64,000 nucleotides of DNA from Phaseolus vulgaris (Eukaryota; Streptophyta; Magnoliopsida; Fabales; Fabaceae). This document shows, one piece after another, positions 1 through 10,099 of this stretch. Each line of letters begins with the position of its first letter. Within the stretch, counting starts at the first letter, position 1. The stretch is from NCBI RefSeq assembly GCF_000499845.2, contig NC_023758.2, positions 33,144,608 through 33,208,607 on the forward strand, given 5' to 3'. The notes below the pieces were generated by a model. That model saw only the letters and a list, made by a program, of their open reading frames with translations, did not search any database and was not told the origin of the DNA. Both the position numbers and the translations under genes were made by a program.

Positions 1-1117
1 ACCACTCAGACAGTTATTTCTGTTAAGCTGAGTTGGCAGTTTTCACAAAATAAATCTGTTAAGTTCAAAACTGAATCTGTTGTTTTCTTAACTGCTTTTC
101 ACTGTTTTTTTTAAAAGAAGTTAGAAACTGTTTTCTATATAAAGAAATGTCTCTCTCACATGATGAAGTGCTGAGGAATTACGCTCTTGACAGAGATCAA
201 ACAATTTCCCATGTGAGAAGAAGGATTGAAAGAGTTTTTGAAAGGTTTCCAAAGAGATTTTCAAGTGTGCTTGTTCTAGGAAACCTTGAATCTTGGTGAA
301 GGTGCTGGTGCAGTTTCTGCAGCAAATTGAACTACTGGTTTTGAGTTCTTGCATCTTCTTTTCAGGTGTAATCTTTCCTTTATTCTGTTTTGTAAAGGTG
401 TAAGTGTTAGTCACTCCTTGATAGGGTTTCTTGGAGTGCAAGGTGTGCTGAAATAGGGTTTTTCAGCATTGTGTGTGGTGTTCTTGTAGTGTTCAAGAAC
501 TGCTGGTTTTGTAAGTGATTGGCACTGTTTTTTAGTGAATTCCACCTTGGGGTAAGGTGAGACTGGATGTAGCTCTGTATGAGTGAACCAGTATAAAAAC
601 GTGTGTATCTTGCATTCTCATCCCTGCACTTTTTTCTGTTTTTGCTTAATTCTGTCAAGAACTAAATCTGTTCTTTTTAAATTGAATCTGTTAATTCTGG
701 GTTAAGTGAAAACTGTTCTTCCTGTCTGTTAAAGTTTTCTGATCATAAACAAGGTTGCTGCATATAATGGCTTAAGTGAATTGTGAACAAACTGACCATT
801 CATTAAAACCTGTGAAAGGATCTTTTTTCTTGAAATCTCGTGTTGTGTAATTTTGGTTGATCTCTAAGCATAGCTATATCTTTTATCCTCACAAAAATAA
901 GCTGATCTGGTTCTGTTCTGATTCTCTGTTGATCACAATTTTACAGTGAACAATATTCAAATTGTGCCAATACTGCTCTGAAAAATCAATCTGTTTCATG
1001 TAAAAACAATCTGTTCTTTTTGCCTCTGGAATACTGAAAAATTGTGTGTTCTTGCGAAAATTTTATAAGCTCAATTCAACCCTCCCCTCTTGAACTTAGA
1101 CACTAATAGACCCAACA
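1..1117 (+). repeat. 5' LTR of the Sirevirus, partial
   Basis: Matches 8744-9861 of the right LTR almost base for base. About 590 bases of its U3 lie before the window. It ends in CAACA, the inverse complement of the TGTTG that opens the right LTR, directly before the primer-binding site. Differences from the right LTR are few: for example T/A near 167, two changes near 1079, and single-base indels near 104, 210 and 727. Confidence 0.95.
136..144 (+). promoter_or_regulatory. TATA box in the 5' LTR
   Basis: TATATAAAG, followed about 30 bases later by a pyrimidine-purine start context. It is repeated at 8880-8888 in the right LTR. Inferred to be the retroelement's core promoter. Confidence 0.6.
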
Positions 1118-1119
1118 AT

Positions 1120-1132
1120 TGGTATCAAGAGC
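1120..1132 (+). other. Primer-binding site (initiator tRNA-Met type)
   Basis: TGGTATCAAGAGC lies two bases after the LTR end. It resembles the plant tRNA-iMet complement with one extra A. This is where minus-strand DNA synthesis would be primed. Confidence 0.85.
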
Positions 1133-1161
1133 TAGGGCTTGTATTTTGCTCAAGTGTGTGT

Positions 1162-2832
1162 ATGATGTCTGAGTTTAAAATGCCTTTTGCTGAAGGTGCA
1201 TCTATTAATAGACCTCCTATGTTTGGTGGTGTTAACTATGCTTTCTGGAAAATCAGGATGAAGATCTTTATGGAATCTATTGACATGGGAATCTGGGATG
1301 CAGTGGTCAGTGGACCTTTTATACCTATGCAGGTTGTCAAAGATGAGACAATAAAGAAGCCTTGGTCTGAATGGAGTGAAACCGAGAAGAAGAAGGCCCA
1401 ATATGACTCCTTAGCCAAGAATATCATCACCTCTGCACTGAATATGGATGAGTTCTTTAGAGTCTCTCAATGTAACTCAGCAAAGGAGATGTGGGATGTA
1501 CTAGAGGTGACTCATGAAGGAACTGATGATGTGAAACGGGCAAGGAAGCACTCACTCATTCAGGAGTATGAGCTGTTCAGAATGCAATCTGAAGAAAGTA
1601 TTACAGATGTGCAGAAACGATTTACACACATTGTAAATCACCTCATTGGCCTTGGTAAATTCTTTGATAAGGAAGAGCTCAACATAAAGGTATTAAAATG
1701 TCTTGATAGGAGCTGGCAGCCTAAGGTAACAGCAATCTCAGAATCCAGAGATTTATCCAAGATCTCCACTGCTGCACTTTTTGGAAAGCTGATAGAACAT
1801 GAAATTGAGCTGAAAAGATTGAAAGAACAAGAAACAGTGGAAAAGAAGGCCAAAGGAATTGCTCTGAAAACTACCATAGAACATGATGCAAGTGAGGAAG
1901 AAGGTGATCCAGAACATGATGAGACTGTGAGTCTGCTCACCAGGAAATTCAGCAGATTTCTTAGAAAGAAAAACCGTGACAGAACTCAGCAGAGAAAGAG
2001 GTATTCCAAACAACCTATTGATTCAAATTCTTCCAATTACACATGTTTTGGATGTGGTAAACCAGGTCATATAAAGCTGATTGTCCAAACAATCAAAGTA
2101 AAGAAAAATCAGCAAGCAAGAGGAATGACAAAGGGAAAGGTAGAAGAGCATATATCTCATGGGAAGATAATGATGTATCCTCATCTAGTGATTCTTCAAC
2201 TGAAAGTGAAAAAAGCAAATCTTTGCTTCATGGTGAATGATGAGGGATCCAACTCTGACTCAGTAAGTAATTTCTCCACTGATTCTGAAAACTATGATCA
2301 ACTGCTATTAGCCTTTAGGGAAACACATGATGAAGCAAACAGGTTGGCTGTTATGTGCAACAGATTAAATAAAGTAAATAAGGTACTTGAACCAAAGGTT
2401 AAAACTCTTGAAGAAGAACTGCACAAAGCTAAAACTAAATTAATTAGTCTTGAATTGACATGTTTGCATGCATCAATTAAAACTTGTGATAATTGCAAAA
2501 AGCTGGAAAAACAGGTTGAGTATTTGTTGAAAACACTTTCAAATTTCACTAAGGGAAGAGAAAATCTTGAAACATTATTAGGTTCACAGAATGCTGTTTT
2601 CAATAAAAATGGTTTAGGATTTAATCCTGGAATGAAAGGTAATGTGAAAAAGCTGTCCAGTTTCTTTGTTCCTTCCAAAACAGGTTTTTCCTCTTTTAGT
2701 AATTCAAAAACAATGCATACTGCAACATGTTTTTATTGTATGAAATCTGGTCATGTATCTAGAACATGTAAGGCTAGGAAATATTTTGTTCCTAAAGGTT
2801 TAGCCAAATGGCTTCCTAAGGAAAGGTGTTAA
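1162..2832 (+). CDS. gag: Sirevirus Gag (capsid/nucleocapsid)
   Basis: The start is taken at the double ATG at 1162/1165 after the primer-binding site; upstream in-frame codons lie in the LTR. The N-terminal ~230 residues resemble the copia gag/UBN2 family, with the FGG..YAFWKIRMKIFM region near the start. A CCHC zinc knuckle begins at about residue 295 (base 2044), but its last Cys is missing because the frame changes near 2077. The normal-looking frame returns at an A-run at 2209-2214, so about 45 residues are read out of frame. A second, perfect CCHC knuckle (CFYCMKSGHVSRTC) lies near residue 523. The ORF stops at 2830-2832, and another in-frame TAA at 2851 separates it from pol. Function known for the family: RNA packaging and particle assembly in the cytoplasm. 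Probably impaired here. Confidence 0.85.
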   Translation: MMSEFKMPFAEGASINRPPMFGGVNYAFWKIRMKIFMESIDMGIWDAVVSGPFIPMQVVKDETIKKPWSEWSETEKKKAQYDSLAKNIITSALNMDEFFRVSQCNSAKEMWDVLEVTHEGTDDVKRARKHSLIQEYELFRMQSEESITDVQKRFTHIVNHLIGLGKFFDKEELNIKVLKCLDRSWQPKVTAISESRDLSKISTAALFGKLIEHEIELKRLKEQETVEKKAKGIALKTTIEHDASEEEGDPEHDETVSLLTRKFSRFLRKKNRDRTQQRKRYSKQPIDSNSSNYTCFGCGKPGHIKLIVQTIKVKKNQQARGMTKGKVEEHISHGKIMMYPHLVILQLKVKKANLCFMVNDEGSNSDSVSNFSTDSENYDQLLLAFRETHDEANRLAVMCNRLNKVNKVLEPKVKTLEEELHKAKTKLISLELTCLHASIKTCDNCKKLEKQVEYLLKTLSNFTKGRENLETLLGSQNAVFNKNGLGFNPGMKGNVKKLSSFFVPSKTGFSSFSNSKTMHTATCFYCMKSGHVSRTCKARKYFVPKGLAKWLPKERC

Positions 2833-2880
2833 TCATGCTGGACCCTAGACTAAAAGGGTACCATATGTGCTAAATCTGTT

Positions 2881-3672
2881 TTGTTGCAGAAAAACAGCAG
2901 GAGAAACCAGTGGTATCTAGACAGTGGCTGCTCAAAGCACATGACTGGTGATGTGACTCAGTTCATAAATCTGAAACTCAAAGCTGAAGGGCATGTCACA
3001 TATGGAGACAACAATAGAGGAAAAATTCTTGGAAGAGGAGATGTTGGTACTAAAGACTCAACTACAATTGAGAATGTCCTATATGTTGAAGGGCTAAAAC
3101 ATAGTCTTCTAAGCATTAGCCAGCTGTGTGACAAGGGATACAAGGTCAATTTCGAAGCAAATACTTGTACAATTTCAAATGAAAATTCTGGTAAGGTGCT
3201 GTTCACTGGAAAAAGGGTAAACAACATTTATCTCCTAGACATTATAAAGAGCTGTTCTGAAAATGAGTGTTTGCTATCTAAAAATGATGAGTCATGGCTG
3301 TGGCATAGGAGACTAGCTCACATTCACACAAATCACTTGAACAAGCTAAAATCTAAGGAACTTGTTTTTGGCTTACCAAACATAAAGTTTCAAAATAACA
3401 GATTGTGTGATGCCTGTGTAAAGGGAAAACAGATTAGAACTTCCTTTAAATCAAAAGATATGGTTTCTTCAAATAAAGCTTTGGATGTTTTGCATATGGA
3501 TTTGTTTGGACCATCTAGGACTGCTAGCTTAGCTGGAAATTACTATGCTTTGGTGATTGTTGATGACTTTTCAAGATATACATGGACCTTGTTTCTTGCT
3601 TCTAAAATGATGCATATAAAGCCTTTAAGAAACTTGCTAAGGTTCTGCATAATGAGAATGAAAATAGGATAA
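2881..3672 (+). pseudogene. pol: Pol segment 1: protease and N-terminal integrase, ended by a frameshift
   Basis: Same frame as gag, after two TAA codons. It starts with the aspartic protease signature WYLDSGCSKHMTG (Asp at 2920). The pre-integrase zinc domain follows: WLWHRRLAH at about 3295-3325 and CDACVKGK at about 3405. The integrase core then begins with its first catalytic Asp (MDLFGP, about 3499). Reading stays correct to about 3604, where an A-run appears one base short. The frame then drifts into about 20 unrelated residues and stops at 3672. The remaining catalytic Asp and Glu lie in the next segment. No start codon is expected, since pol is normally made as part of a Gag-Pol polyprotein. 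Confidence 0.88.
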
Positions 3673-4913
3673 AACAGATTCGTAGTGATCATGGGGGAGA
3701 ATTTCAAAATGCAAAGTTTGATAAATATTGTGAAAAACATGGGATCATACATAGTTATTCTGCTCCTAGGACACCCCAACAAAATGGTGTTGTTGAAAGA
3801 AAGAATAGATCACTAGAAGAGTTAGCTAGGACTATGCTAAATGAATCTGGTTTACCTAAATATTTTTGGGCTGATGCTGTATATACTGCTTCTTATGTGC
3901 TTAACAGAACATTGATTAGACCAATCCTTAAGAAAACTCCCTATGAATTGTGTAAAGGAAGGAAGCCTAGCATTAGTCATCTTAGGGTGTTTGGCTGCAA
4001 ATGTTTTGTTTTAAATAATGGTAAGGATAATCTAGGGAAGTTTGATCCTAAATCAGATGAAGGAATACATATTGGTTATGCTATAAATGGTCATGCTTAT
4101 AGAGTATATAACAAAAGATTGCTTGCTGTTGAAGAATCTATACATGTTGTGTTTGATGAAACAGATTTTTCTGTGCCCAAATCTGTTGTGGATGAACCTG
4201 GTATGGATGATTTAAGAACAATTATGCAACAGAATCAATCCAGTGAGCTTGATGCTACTAATCCAAATTCTGTCAAAGAATCTACTGTGAATGCAGGACT
4301 ACCTAAAGAATGGAAGACTCCAAGGGATCTCACTCTTGACAATGTGATTGGTAAAATTGAGAAAGGAGTCTCAACAAGGAATTCACTCAATAACTTCTGC
4401 AGAACAGTAGCTTTTGTGTCTCAGATTGAACCTAAAAGCCTGGAAGAAGCACTGCAAGACAGCAATTGGATAACAGCAATGCAGGAAGAGCTGAACCAGT
4501 TTGAATACAATGAAGTGTGGACTTTGGTTCCAAGGAAGCATGAGATGAACATCATAGGAACCAAGTGGGTGTACAGGAACAAGATGGATGAACATGGAGC
4601 TATCACTAGAAATAAAGCAAGACTGGTTGCTAAAGGGTATAACCAAGAAGAAGGTATTGACTTTGGTGAAACCTATGCACCAGTAGCACGTCTTGAAGCT
4701 GTCAGACTTCTTCTAGCATTTTCCAGCATACAAGGCTTCAAGCTATTTCAAATGGATGTCAAGAGTGCATTTCTAAATGGCTACATCAATGAAGAAGTGT
4801 TTGTATCTCAGCCTCCAGGATTTGAAGATCACAAGAATCCAGAACATGTGTTCAGGCCTAAGAAAGCCTTATATGGATTAAAGCAAGCACCTAGGCAATG
4901 TATGAAAGGCTAA
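3608..4913 (+). pseudogene. pol: Pol segment 2: integrase catalytic core to reverse transcriptase fingers/palm
   Basis: Continues pol in another frame after the lesion near 3604. It holds the second integrase Asp (RSDHGGEF, about 3687) and the catalytic Glu (NGVVERKNRS, about 3796), then the copia-type C-terminal integrase region with RVFGCKCFVL. The reverse transcriptase begins near 4440 (EEALQDSNW) and includes GTKWVYRNK, TYAPVARLEAVR and QMDVKSAFLNG with the first catalytic Asp. It ends at APRQC plus stop, where one base is missing near 4899. Only two 1-bp lesions separate the three pol segments. Confidence 0.88.
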
Positions 4914-5965
4914 GTGAATTTCTGCTGTCTCAAGGTTATAGCCGTGGCAATTCAGATAAAACTCTCTTTCTAAAGAAGAAAAGTGAAGATATCATACTTG
5001 TGCAAGTCTATGTAGATGATATTATCTTTGGATCCACAAATGAAGAGATGTGTGAAGACTTTGTGAAAACCATGAAAAGTGAGTTTGAGATGTCAATGTT
5101 AGGGGAAATGAATTTCTTCCTTGGTCTACAAGTTAAGCAACTCAAGGATGGGATTTTCATAAGCCAAGAAAAATACTGCAAGGAACTACTCAAGAAGTTT
5201 GATATGGACCAATGCAAAGCAATCAGCACTCCTATTTCAACAAATTGTCAGCTGGATCAAGACTCTGCAGGAAAATTAGTGGATCAAACTAAGTATAGGG
5301 GTTTAATTGGTTCCCTATTATATCTAACTGCCAGCAGGCCTGACATTATGTTTGCTGTATGTCTATGTGCTAGATATCAATCTGATCCAAAGGAATCACA
5401 CTACAATGCAGCAAAGAGAATTCTGAAATATTTGCAAGGATCTAAGGATGTTGGATTGTGGTATCCTAACAAGGTATCCTTGAACTTGATTGGTTTTTCA
5501 GATTCTGATTTTGCAGGTTGCAAAGTTGATAGGAAGAGCACAAGTGGGACTTGTCACATGCTTGGATCAAGTCTAATCTCTTGGCATTGCAAGAAGCAAG
5601 CTTGTGTTGCTCTCTCCACAGCAGAAGCAGAATACATAGCTGCTGGAAGTTGTTGTGCTCAAACCTTATGGCTAAGGCAGCAGCTAAGTGATTTTGGTAT
5701 TCTGTTAAATAACATACCTATAAAGTGTGATAATACAAGTGCCATAAATCTATCTAAGAATCCTGTCATGCACTCAAGGACTAAACACATTGAAATTAGA
5801 CATCACTTTCTAAGAGAACATATAGCTAATGGAACATGTGATATACAATTCATTGGTACTGAATTTCAATTAGCTGATCTATTCACTAAACCACTTGCTA
5901 AAGACAGGTTTCACTTTCTTTTAAATGAATTGGGTATAATTAGCTTGAATTGTCCTCTGCAGTGA
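4898..5965 (+). pseudogene. pol: Pol segment 3: reverse transcriptase catalytic palm and RNase H
   Basis: Resumes the reverse transcriptase right after the frameshift near 4899. The YVDD catalytic box is at 5009-5020, followed by MLGEMNFFLGLQV and the connection domain (SLLYLTASRPDIMFAVCLCAR). RNase H follows with FSDSDFAGCKVDRKSTSG, ALSTAEAEYIAA (about 5605-5640) and the terminal NPVMHSRTKHIEIRHHFLRE. The segment is complete to its natural stop at 5963-5965. All active-site residues visible here are intact. Confidence 0.9.
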
Positions 5966-6527
5966 AAATTTCAATCTGTTGTTTTATGTTTTAACATGTT
6001 TCGTTCTCTGTTTCAGAAATCACAGCTGTGACTAGGAAAGAGAAAGATTTATTTTTCTCTCTCTCACTTTATTATTAACTGCTTTTACGGTTATTGACCA
6101 GCAGATCCATGCAAATTAGTGTGTGGGTATCCTAACTAATTGGATTTTGTGTAGATGCAACAGATTTGATGTACCAAAATCAGGTTCCAAGATATTCTTA
6201 CGTGAATCCACACCTGAACCTGCTGCACCATTGGAATAAAATCTGTAGCATATATGTGGGATTTGATTTTTCTTCAAAATTCATTATTTCCAAAATCTGA
6301 TTACATTGCCCTGAATTAAAATTTGTGCTTTTCAATTTTGGTTTAATAAGTCTATATAAACTTAGCACAATTTAGCTCGTCTCTCACACCATCTCACTTG
6401 CACTATAAGCTGTCCAGGTGCACATTGCTTCACCACAGGTTTGGTTTCTGCTTTTGAATAATAATCTGTAATGTCTTTCTTCTAGAATTGTATGATAATG
6501 TGTTGATGCAGGAAAAACAGATTAAGC
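5966..6527 (+). other. Spacer between pol and env-like ORF, with possible internal promoter and leader intron
   Basis: No coding frame of note. TATATAAA at 6353-6360 is followed by a CT-rich start-like stretch near 6380-6410. A CAG|GT donor at 6439 and a GCAG acceptor at 6511 would remove 73 nt just before the env-like ATG. This would suit a separate transcript for the downstream ORF. It is an inference from motifs only. Confidence 0.4.
6353..6360 (+). promoter_or_regulatory. Candidate internal TATA box ahead of the env-like ORF
   Basis: TATATAAA about 170 bases upstream of the ATG at 6528, with a pyrimidine-rich stretch about 30 bases downstream. No transcript evidence is available. Confidence 0.35.
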
Positions 6528-7712
6528 ATGGCATCCTCCTCACATAGAAAGAAGAAATCCAAGGAGCAATCTCAAAGCAGCCAAGGTATCCTGGAAAACT
6601 GGTTTGCTGGAGATTCAGAGGCAATGACAAGGTTCATACATGAGACTGGCAGGAAGCAAATCAATGTACCCAAGCTGCTTGAGTTCTCATGGCTGAGAGA
6701 GGAAAATTTGATAGAAGCCAAAGACTTGCTCAAACATCAAAAGCTGAAAGGATTTCTGGAGATGAATGGAAATGTCTATCCAGATCTTGTGAAGGTGTTT
6801 TACTGCAACCTTGAACAAGATGGCAAAAATCTGATTTCCCATGTAAAAGGAGTGAAGCTGAAGATCACTAGGGAAATCTGGAGTAGTGTGGGTGGAATCA
6901 AATATTCAGGACTGAAAGTGAGCAAAGGAAACACTGCTGGAATTCAAGGATTCAACAAATTGCAATTTTATAGAAGCTGTGTGAGGAATCCCACTGAACC
7001 AGTAGCTAGGTATCATGCAGGTAGCCTAACTCTAATTCCTAGACTCTTAGCTCATATAATTGCTTGGCAGCTTACCCCTAGAGGAAGTAATCATGCTGTA
7101 CTTCATGAGGAAGACTTGATACTGCTGTATTGCATCATGAACCAGCTTAAGGTAAATTGGGTAAGTACTATGGTTGAACATATGCTGAAATCTGCAAGAC
7201 TACCTGATTATCGTCTTCCCTATGCAATATTTGTGTCAAAACTAATTGATCACTTTAAAGTGGACACTACCAATGAGAGGAATGACTCTATTAAGGCTGC
7301 AAGTGAAATAGATAACTCCACACTCATGAAAATGGGATTCTATAAGGATGAAGATGGCTGGGTTTTTAGAAGGAATGCTGGACAAAGGGCTGAGCAAGAA
7401 GCTGCTCCTCAAGGAAATGAAGAAGAAGAAAATGCTGATGGTGTGCAACACATGGACGAATCACCAATACATTCTGCTGAACATGAAGATGTTGCTGCCA
7501 CTAGTCAGAATGCAATAGTTGCATATGAGGCACCTGAGTACAGAGGTGAACCTCTGTCTATGTTTGAAAGACAGGTACTAAGCAGGCTGGACACACTCAC
7601 TGATGAGCAGAAGGCACATTATAAGATGACTTATGCCAGGTTTCAACACTTGGATGATCAACTTGAAGGAATTCAAGTGCAGCTAGCTGAGCTCTATTAC
7701 AACAACAAGTGA
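6528..7712 (+). CDS. Sirevirus envelope-like ORF (plant transposon protein domain)
   Basis: Uninterrupted 394 codons from the ATG at 6528. The N-terminus is basic (HRKKKSK), so I see no signal peptide. Residues ~50-260 resemble the 'putative plant transposon protein' domain found in SIRE1-type env-like ORFs; landmark segments are NVYPDLVKVFYCNL and ISHVKGVKLKITREIW. The C-terminal ~130 residues are acidic (GNEEEENADGV) and end in a helical, coiled-coil-like stretch (FERQVLSRLDTLTDEQK). No clear membrane segment is present, so an actual envelope role is not supported by the sequence. It lies 560 bases after pol with its own start, unlike SIRE1, where a stop codon separates the two. It is the only fully open long frame of the element. 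Function unknown. Confidence 0.82.
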   Translation: MASSSHRKKKSKEQSQSSQGILENWFAGDSEAMTRFIHETGRKQINVPKLLEFSWLREENLIEAKDLLKHQKLKGFLEMNGNVYPDLVKVFYCNLEQDGKNLISHVKGVKLKITREIWSSVGGIKYSGLKVSKGNTAGIQGFNKLQFYRSCVRNPTEPVARYHAGSLTLIPRLLAHIIAWQLTPRGSNHAVLHEEDLILLYCIMNQLKVNWVSTMVEHMLKSARLPDYRLPYAIFVSKLIDHFKVDTTNERNDSIKAASEIDNSTLMKMGFYKDEDGWVFRRNAGQRAEQEAAPQGNEEEENADGVQHMDESPIHSAEHEDVAATSQNAIVAYEAPEYRGEPLSMFERQVLSRLDTLTDEQKAHYKMTYARFQHLDDQLEGIQVQLAELYYNNK

Positions 7713-8141
7713 TCCTATCTCTAAGCCTTTATCTTTTATATGTTGTTGAACAATTTGGGATTAATCTGTACTGTTTTGTTTCTGCACTGGTTTTTAGTTG
7801 TTTTGTGATTTGTAATGAACCATCTATGGTTTATTGGTTTTATTTGAACTGTTATGTATGGCTATTATTGTTTCTGTGGTATTTTGTGCTCCCATTCTGT
7901 TTGATGAATCCAAAGGGGGAGAAGAATAGCCTAGAGAACAGCCTAAGAATAGCCTGGTACAGATTCTGCAGATGATATTCACAGTGGCTGCTGATATGAT
8001 TCAGATGTTAAATCTGCAGGTATATCATTTCTAAATCTGTTGTTCTGCTTTAACACCTGTTTTCTGTGTATATGGTTCTGTACAGATTTGGTCATGATCT
8101 TTCTTCAAAGTTGTGCAAAGCAAAGGGAATTTGTCTCCATC
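7713..8141 (+). other. 3' spacer with an extra polypurine-like motif
   Basis: T-rich non-coding DNA. AAAGGGGGAGA at 7912-7922 resembles the true polypurine tract at 8142-8155. Multiple polypurine copies are typical of Sireviruses. A hydrophobic frame at 7709-7975 opens with GTG over the env-like stop; I regard it as a by-product of T-rich sequence. Confidence 0.6.
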
Positions 8142-8155
8142 AAACAGGGGGAGAT
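8142..8155 (+). other. Polypurine tract of the Sirevirus
   Basis: AAACAGGGGGAGAT lies directly before the TGTTG that opens the right LTR. This is the expected plus-strand primer position. Confidence 0.85.
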
Positions 8156-8350
8156 TGTTGAAGCTGGAGGAAGCTTCTTCCCTACCAAGGCTTGATGTGT
8201 GTTTGATGAAGAAAATGGCTTGAGTGCTTTGAAGATTGTAATAGTTTTTAGATTCATATGTAATTAGGCTTGTAAGTGTGTATGATTGCCTTTTGCTGTA
8301 TAACCTAGCCTAGATGCCTAACCAAGTCTAGATCAAGCACATGATGTGAT

Positions 8351-8586
8351 TAAATGGTTTTTGAAAAGCCTTTTGAAATGTTTTTAACAGTTTTAAAACA
8401 GTACACAAATAAATCTGTTTTATGGAGAAAAAATCTGTTTATTTCTTCTCTGTTAAAAAGGCTTTTGTTAAATAGTTTTTGAAAAGCTTTTTAAAATGGT
8501 TTTAACAGTTTTAAAACAGTACACAAATAAATCTGTTTTATGGAGAAAGAATCTGTTTATTTCTTCTCTGTTAAAAGGCTTTTCTA
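8351..8586 (+). repeat. 118-bp tandem duplication in LTR U3
   Basis: Two adjacent copies of a block running from about AAATGGTTTTTGAAAAG to TTAAAAAGGC. The anchor AACAGTTTTAAAACAGTAC occurs at 8386 and 8504, so the period is 118. U3 duplications often duplicate enhancer elements; that role is inferred. Confidence 0.8.
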
Positions 8587-8879
8587 AATTTCTGTTAAGG
8601 CACCAAGGGAAAACTCAGTTCGTTATTTCAGTTAAGCTGAGCTGGCCTGTGCGTTATACTTTAATCTGTTTTATTGTGAAAGAACAGGTTTATTCCTTGG
8701 TCTGGTGAAGGGTTTTTCACAAGTTAGTTAGGGCTCCAAAGGTACCACTCAGACAGTTATTTCTGTTAAGCTGAGTTGGCAGTTTTCACAAAATAAATCT
8801 GTTAAGTTCAAAACTGAATCTGTTGTTTTCTTAACTGCTTTTCAACTGTTTTTTTTAAAAGAAGTTAGAAACTGTTTTC

Positions 8880-8888
8880 TATATAAAG
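8880..8888 (+). promoter_or_regulatory. TATA box in the 3' LTR
   Basis: TATATAAAG, the same element as at 136-144. In this copy it could drive transcription out into 9862 onward. Confidence 0.55.
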
Positions 8889-10099
8889 AAATGTCTCTCT
8901 CACATGAAGAAGTGCTGAGGAATTACGCTCTTGACAGAGATCAAACAATTTCCATGTGAGAAGAAGGATTGAAAGAGTTTTTGAAAGGTTTCCAAAGAGA
9001 TTTTCAAGTGTGCTTGTTCTAGGAAACCTTGAATCTTGGTGAAGGTGCTGGTGCAGTTTCTGCAGCAAATTGAACTACTGGTTTTGAGTTCTTGCATCTT
9101 CTTTTCAGGTGTAATCTTTCCTTTATTCTGTTTTGTAAAGGTGTAAGTGTTAGTCACTCCTTGATAGGGTTTCTTGGAGTGCAAGGTGTGCTGAAATAGG
9201 GTTTTTCAGCATTGTGTGTGGTGTTCTTGTAGTGTTCAAGAACTGCTGGTTTTGTAAGTGATTGGCACTGTTTTTTAGTGAATTCCACCTTGGGGTAAGG
9301 TGAGACTGGATGTAGCTCTGTATGAGTGAACCAGTATAAAAACGTGTGTATCTTGCATTCTCATCCCTGCACTTTTTTCTGTTTTTGCTTAATTCTGTCA
9401 AGAACTAAATCTGTTCTTTTTAAATTGAATCTGTTAATTCTGGGTTAAGTGAAAACTGTTCTTCCTGTCTTGTTAAAGTTTTCTGATCATAAACAAGGTT
9501 GCTGCATATAATGGCTTAAGTGAATTGTGAACAAACTGACCATTCATTAAAACCTGTGAAAGGATCTTTTTTCTTGAAATCTCGTGTTGTGTAATTTTGG
9601 TTGATCTCTAAGCATAGCTATATCTTTTATCCTCACAAAAATAAGCTGATCTGGTTCTGTTCTGATTCTCTGTTGATCACAATTTTACAGTGAACAATAT
9701 TCAAATTGTGCCAATACTGCTCTGAAAAATCAATCTGTTTCATGTAAAAACAATCTGTTCTTTTTGCCTCTGGAATACTGAAAAATTGTGTGTTCTTGCG
9801 AAAATTTTATAAGCTCAATTCACGCCTCCCCTCTTGAACTTAGACACTAATAGACCCAACACTTTGTTCTTAAGAAATCATCCAGTTTTTTGTTAAAATC
9901 TTTATCTACAGTCTTGCTTCATTTGCTAGATCTACCCCCCTAAATAATAGAACTTGTCCCCAGGCCAAAATACATAACCTGCAAAATGATTAGGAGGCAT
10001 ATAGAATTTCTTTTTTTTACTTTTTTGAAAAATAAAATCAACAAAGGTAACAAAACAAGATAAAACTAAAATGTGGACTGGGTTGCCTCCCAGCTAGCG

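Larger units (their letters stand above)
1..9861 (+). mobile_element. Sirevirus (Ty1/copia) LTR retrotransposon with envelope-like ORF; left LTR cut by window edge
   Basis: Order seen: partial LTR, primer-binding site, gag, protease, integrase, reverse transcriptase, RNase H, separate downstream ORF, polypurine tract, LTR. Integrase before reverse transcriptase makes it Ty1/copia. The long LTRs, the extra ORF after pol and the repeated polypurine-like motifs are Sirevirus (SIRE1-type) traits. The two LTRs align over about 1.1 kb with roughly three substitutions and three 1-base indels by eye, so insertion is recent. Gag and pol are frameshifted and the env-like ORF is open. The target-site duplication cannot be checked because the left flank lies outside the window. 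The right LTR abuts an antisense Athila remnant, which is the likely insertion site. Confidence 0.93.
8156..9861 (+). repeat. 3' LTR of the Sirevirus, complete (1706 bp)
   Basis: Opens with TGTTGAAG and ends in GACCCAACA, giving perfect 5-base inverted ends (TGTTG/CAACA). It repeats the window's first 1117 bases almost exactly. The U3 part contains a 118-bp tandem duplication and many AATCTGTT motifs. The element boundary at 9861 is set by comparison with the left LTR end at 1117. Confidence 0.95.

Noticed and set aside
121..658. Minus-strand frames in the Sirevirus LTRs (also 8865-9401)
   Set aside because: They lie in LTR sequence, repeat identically in both LTRs and match no family.
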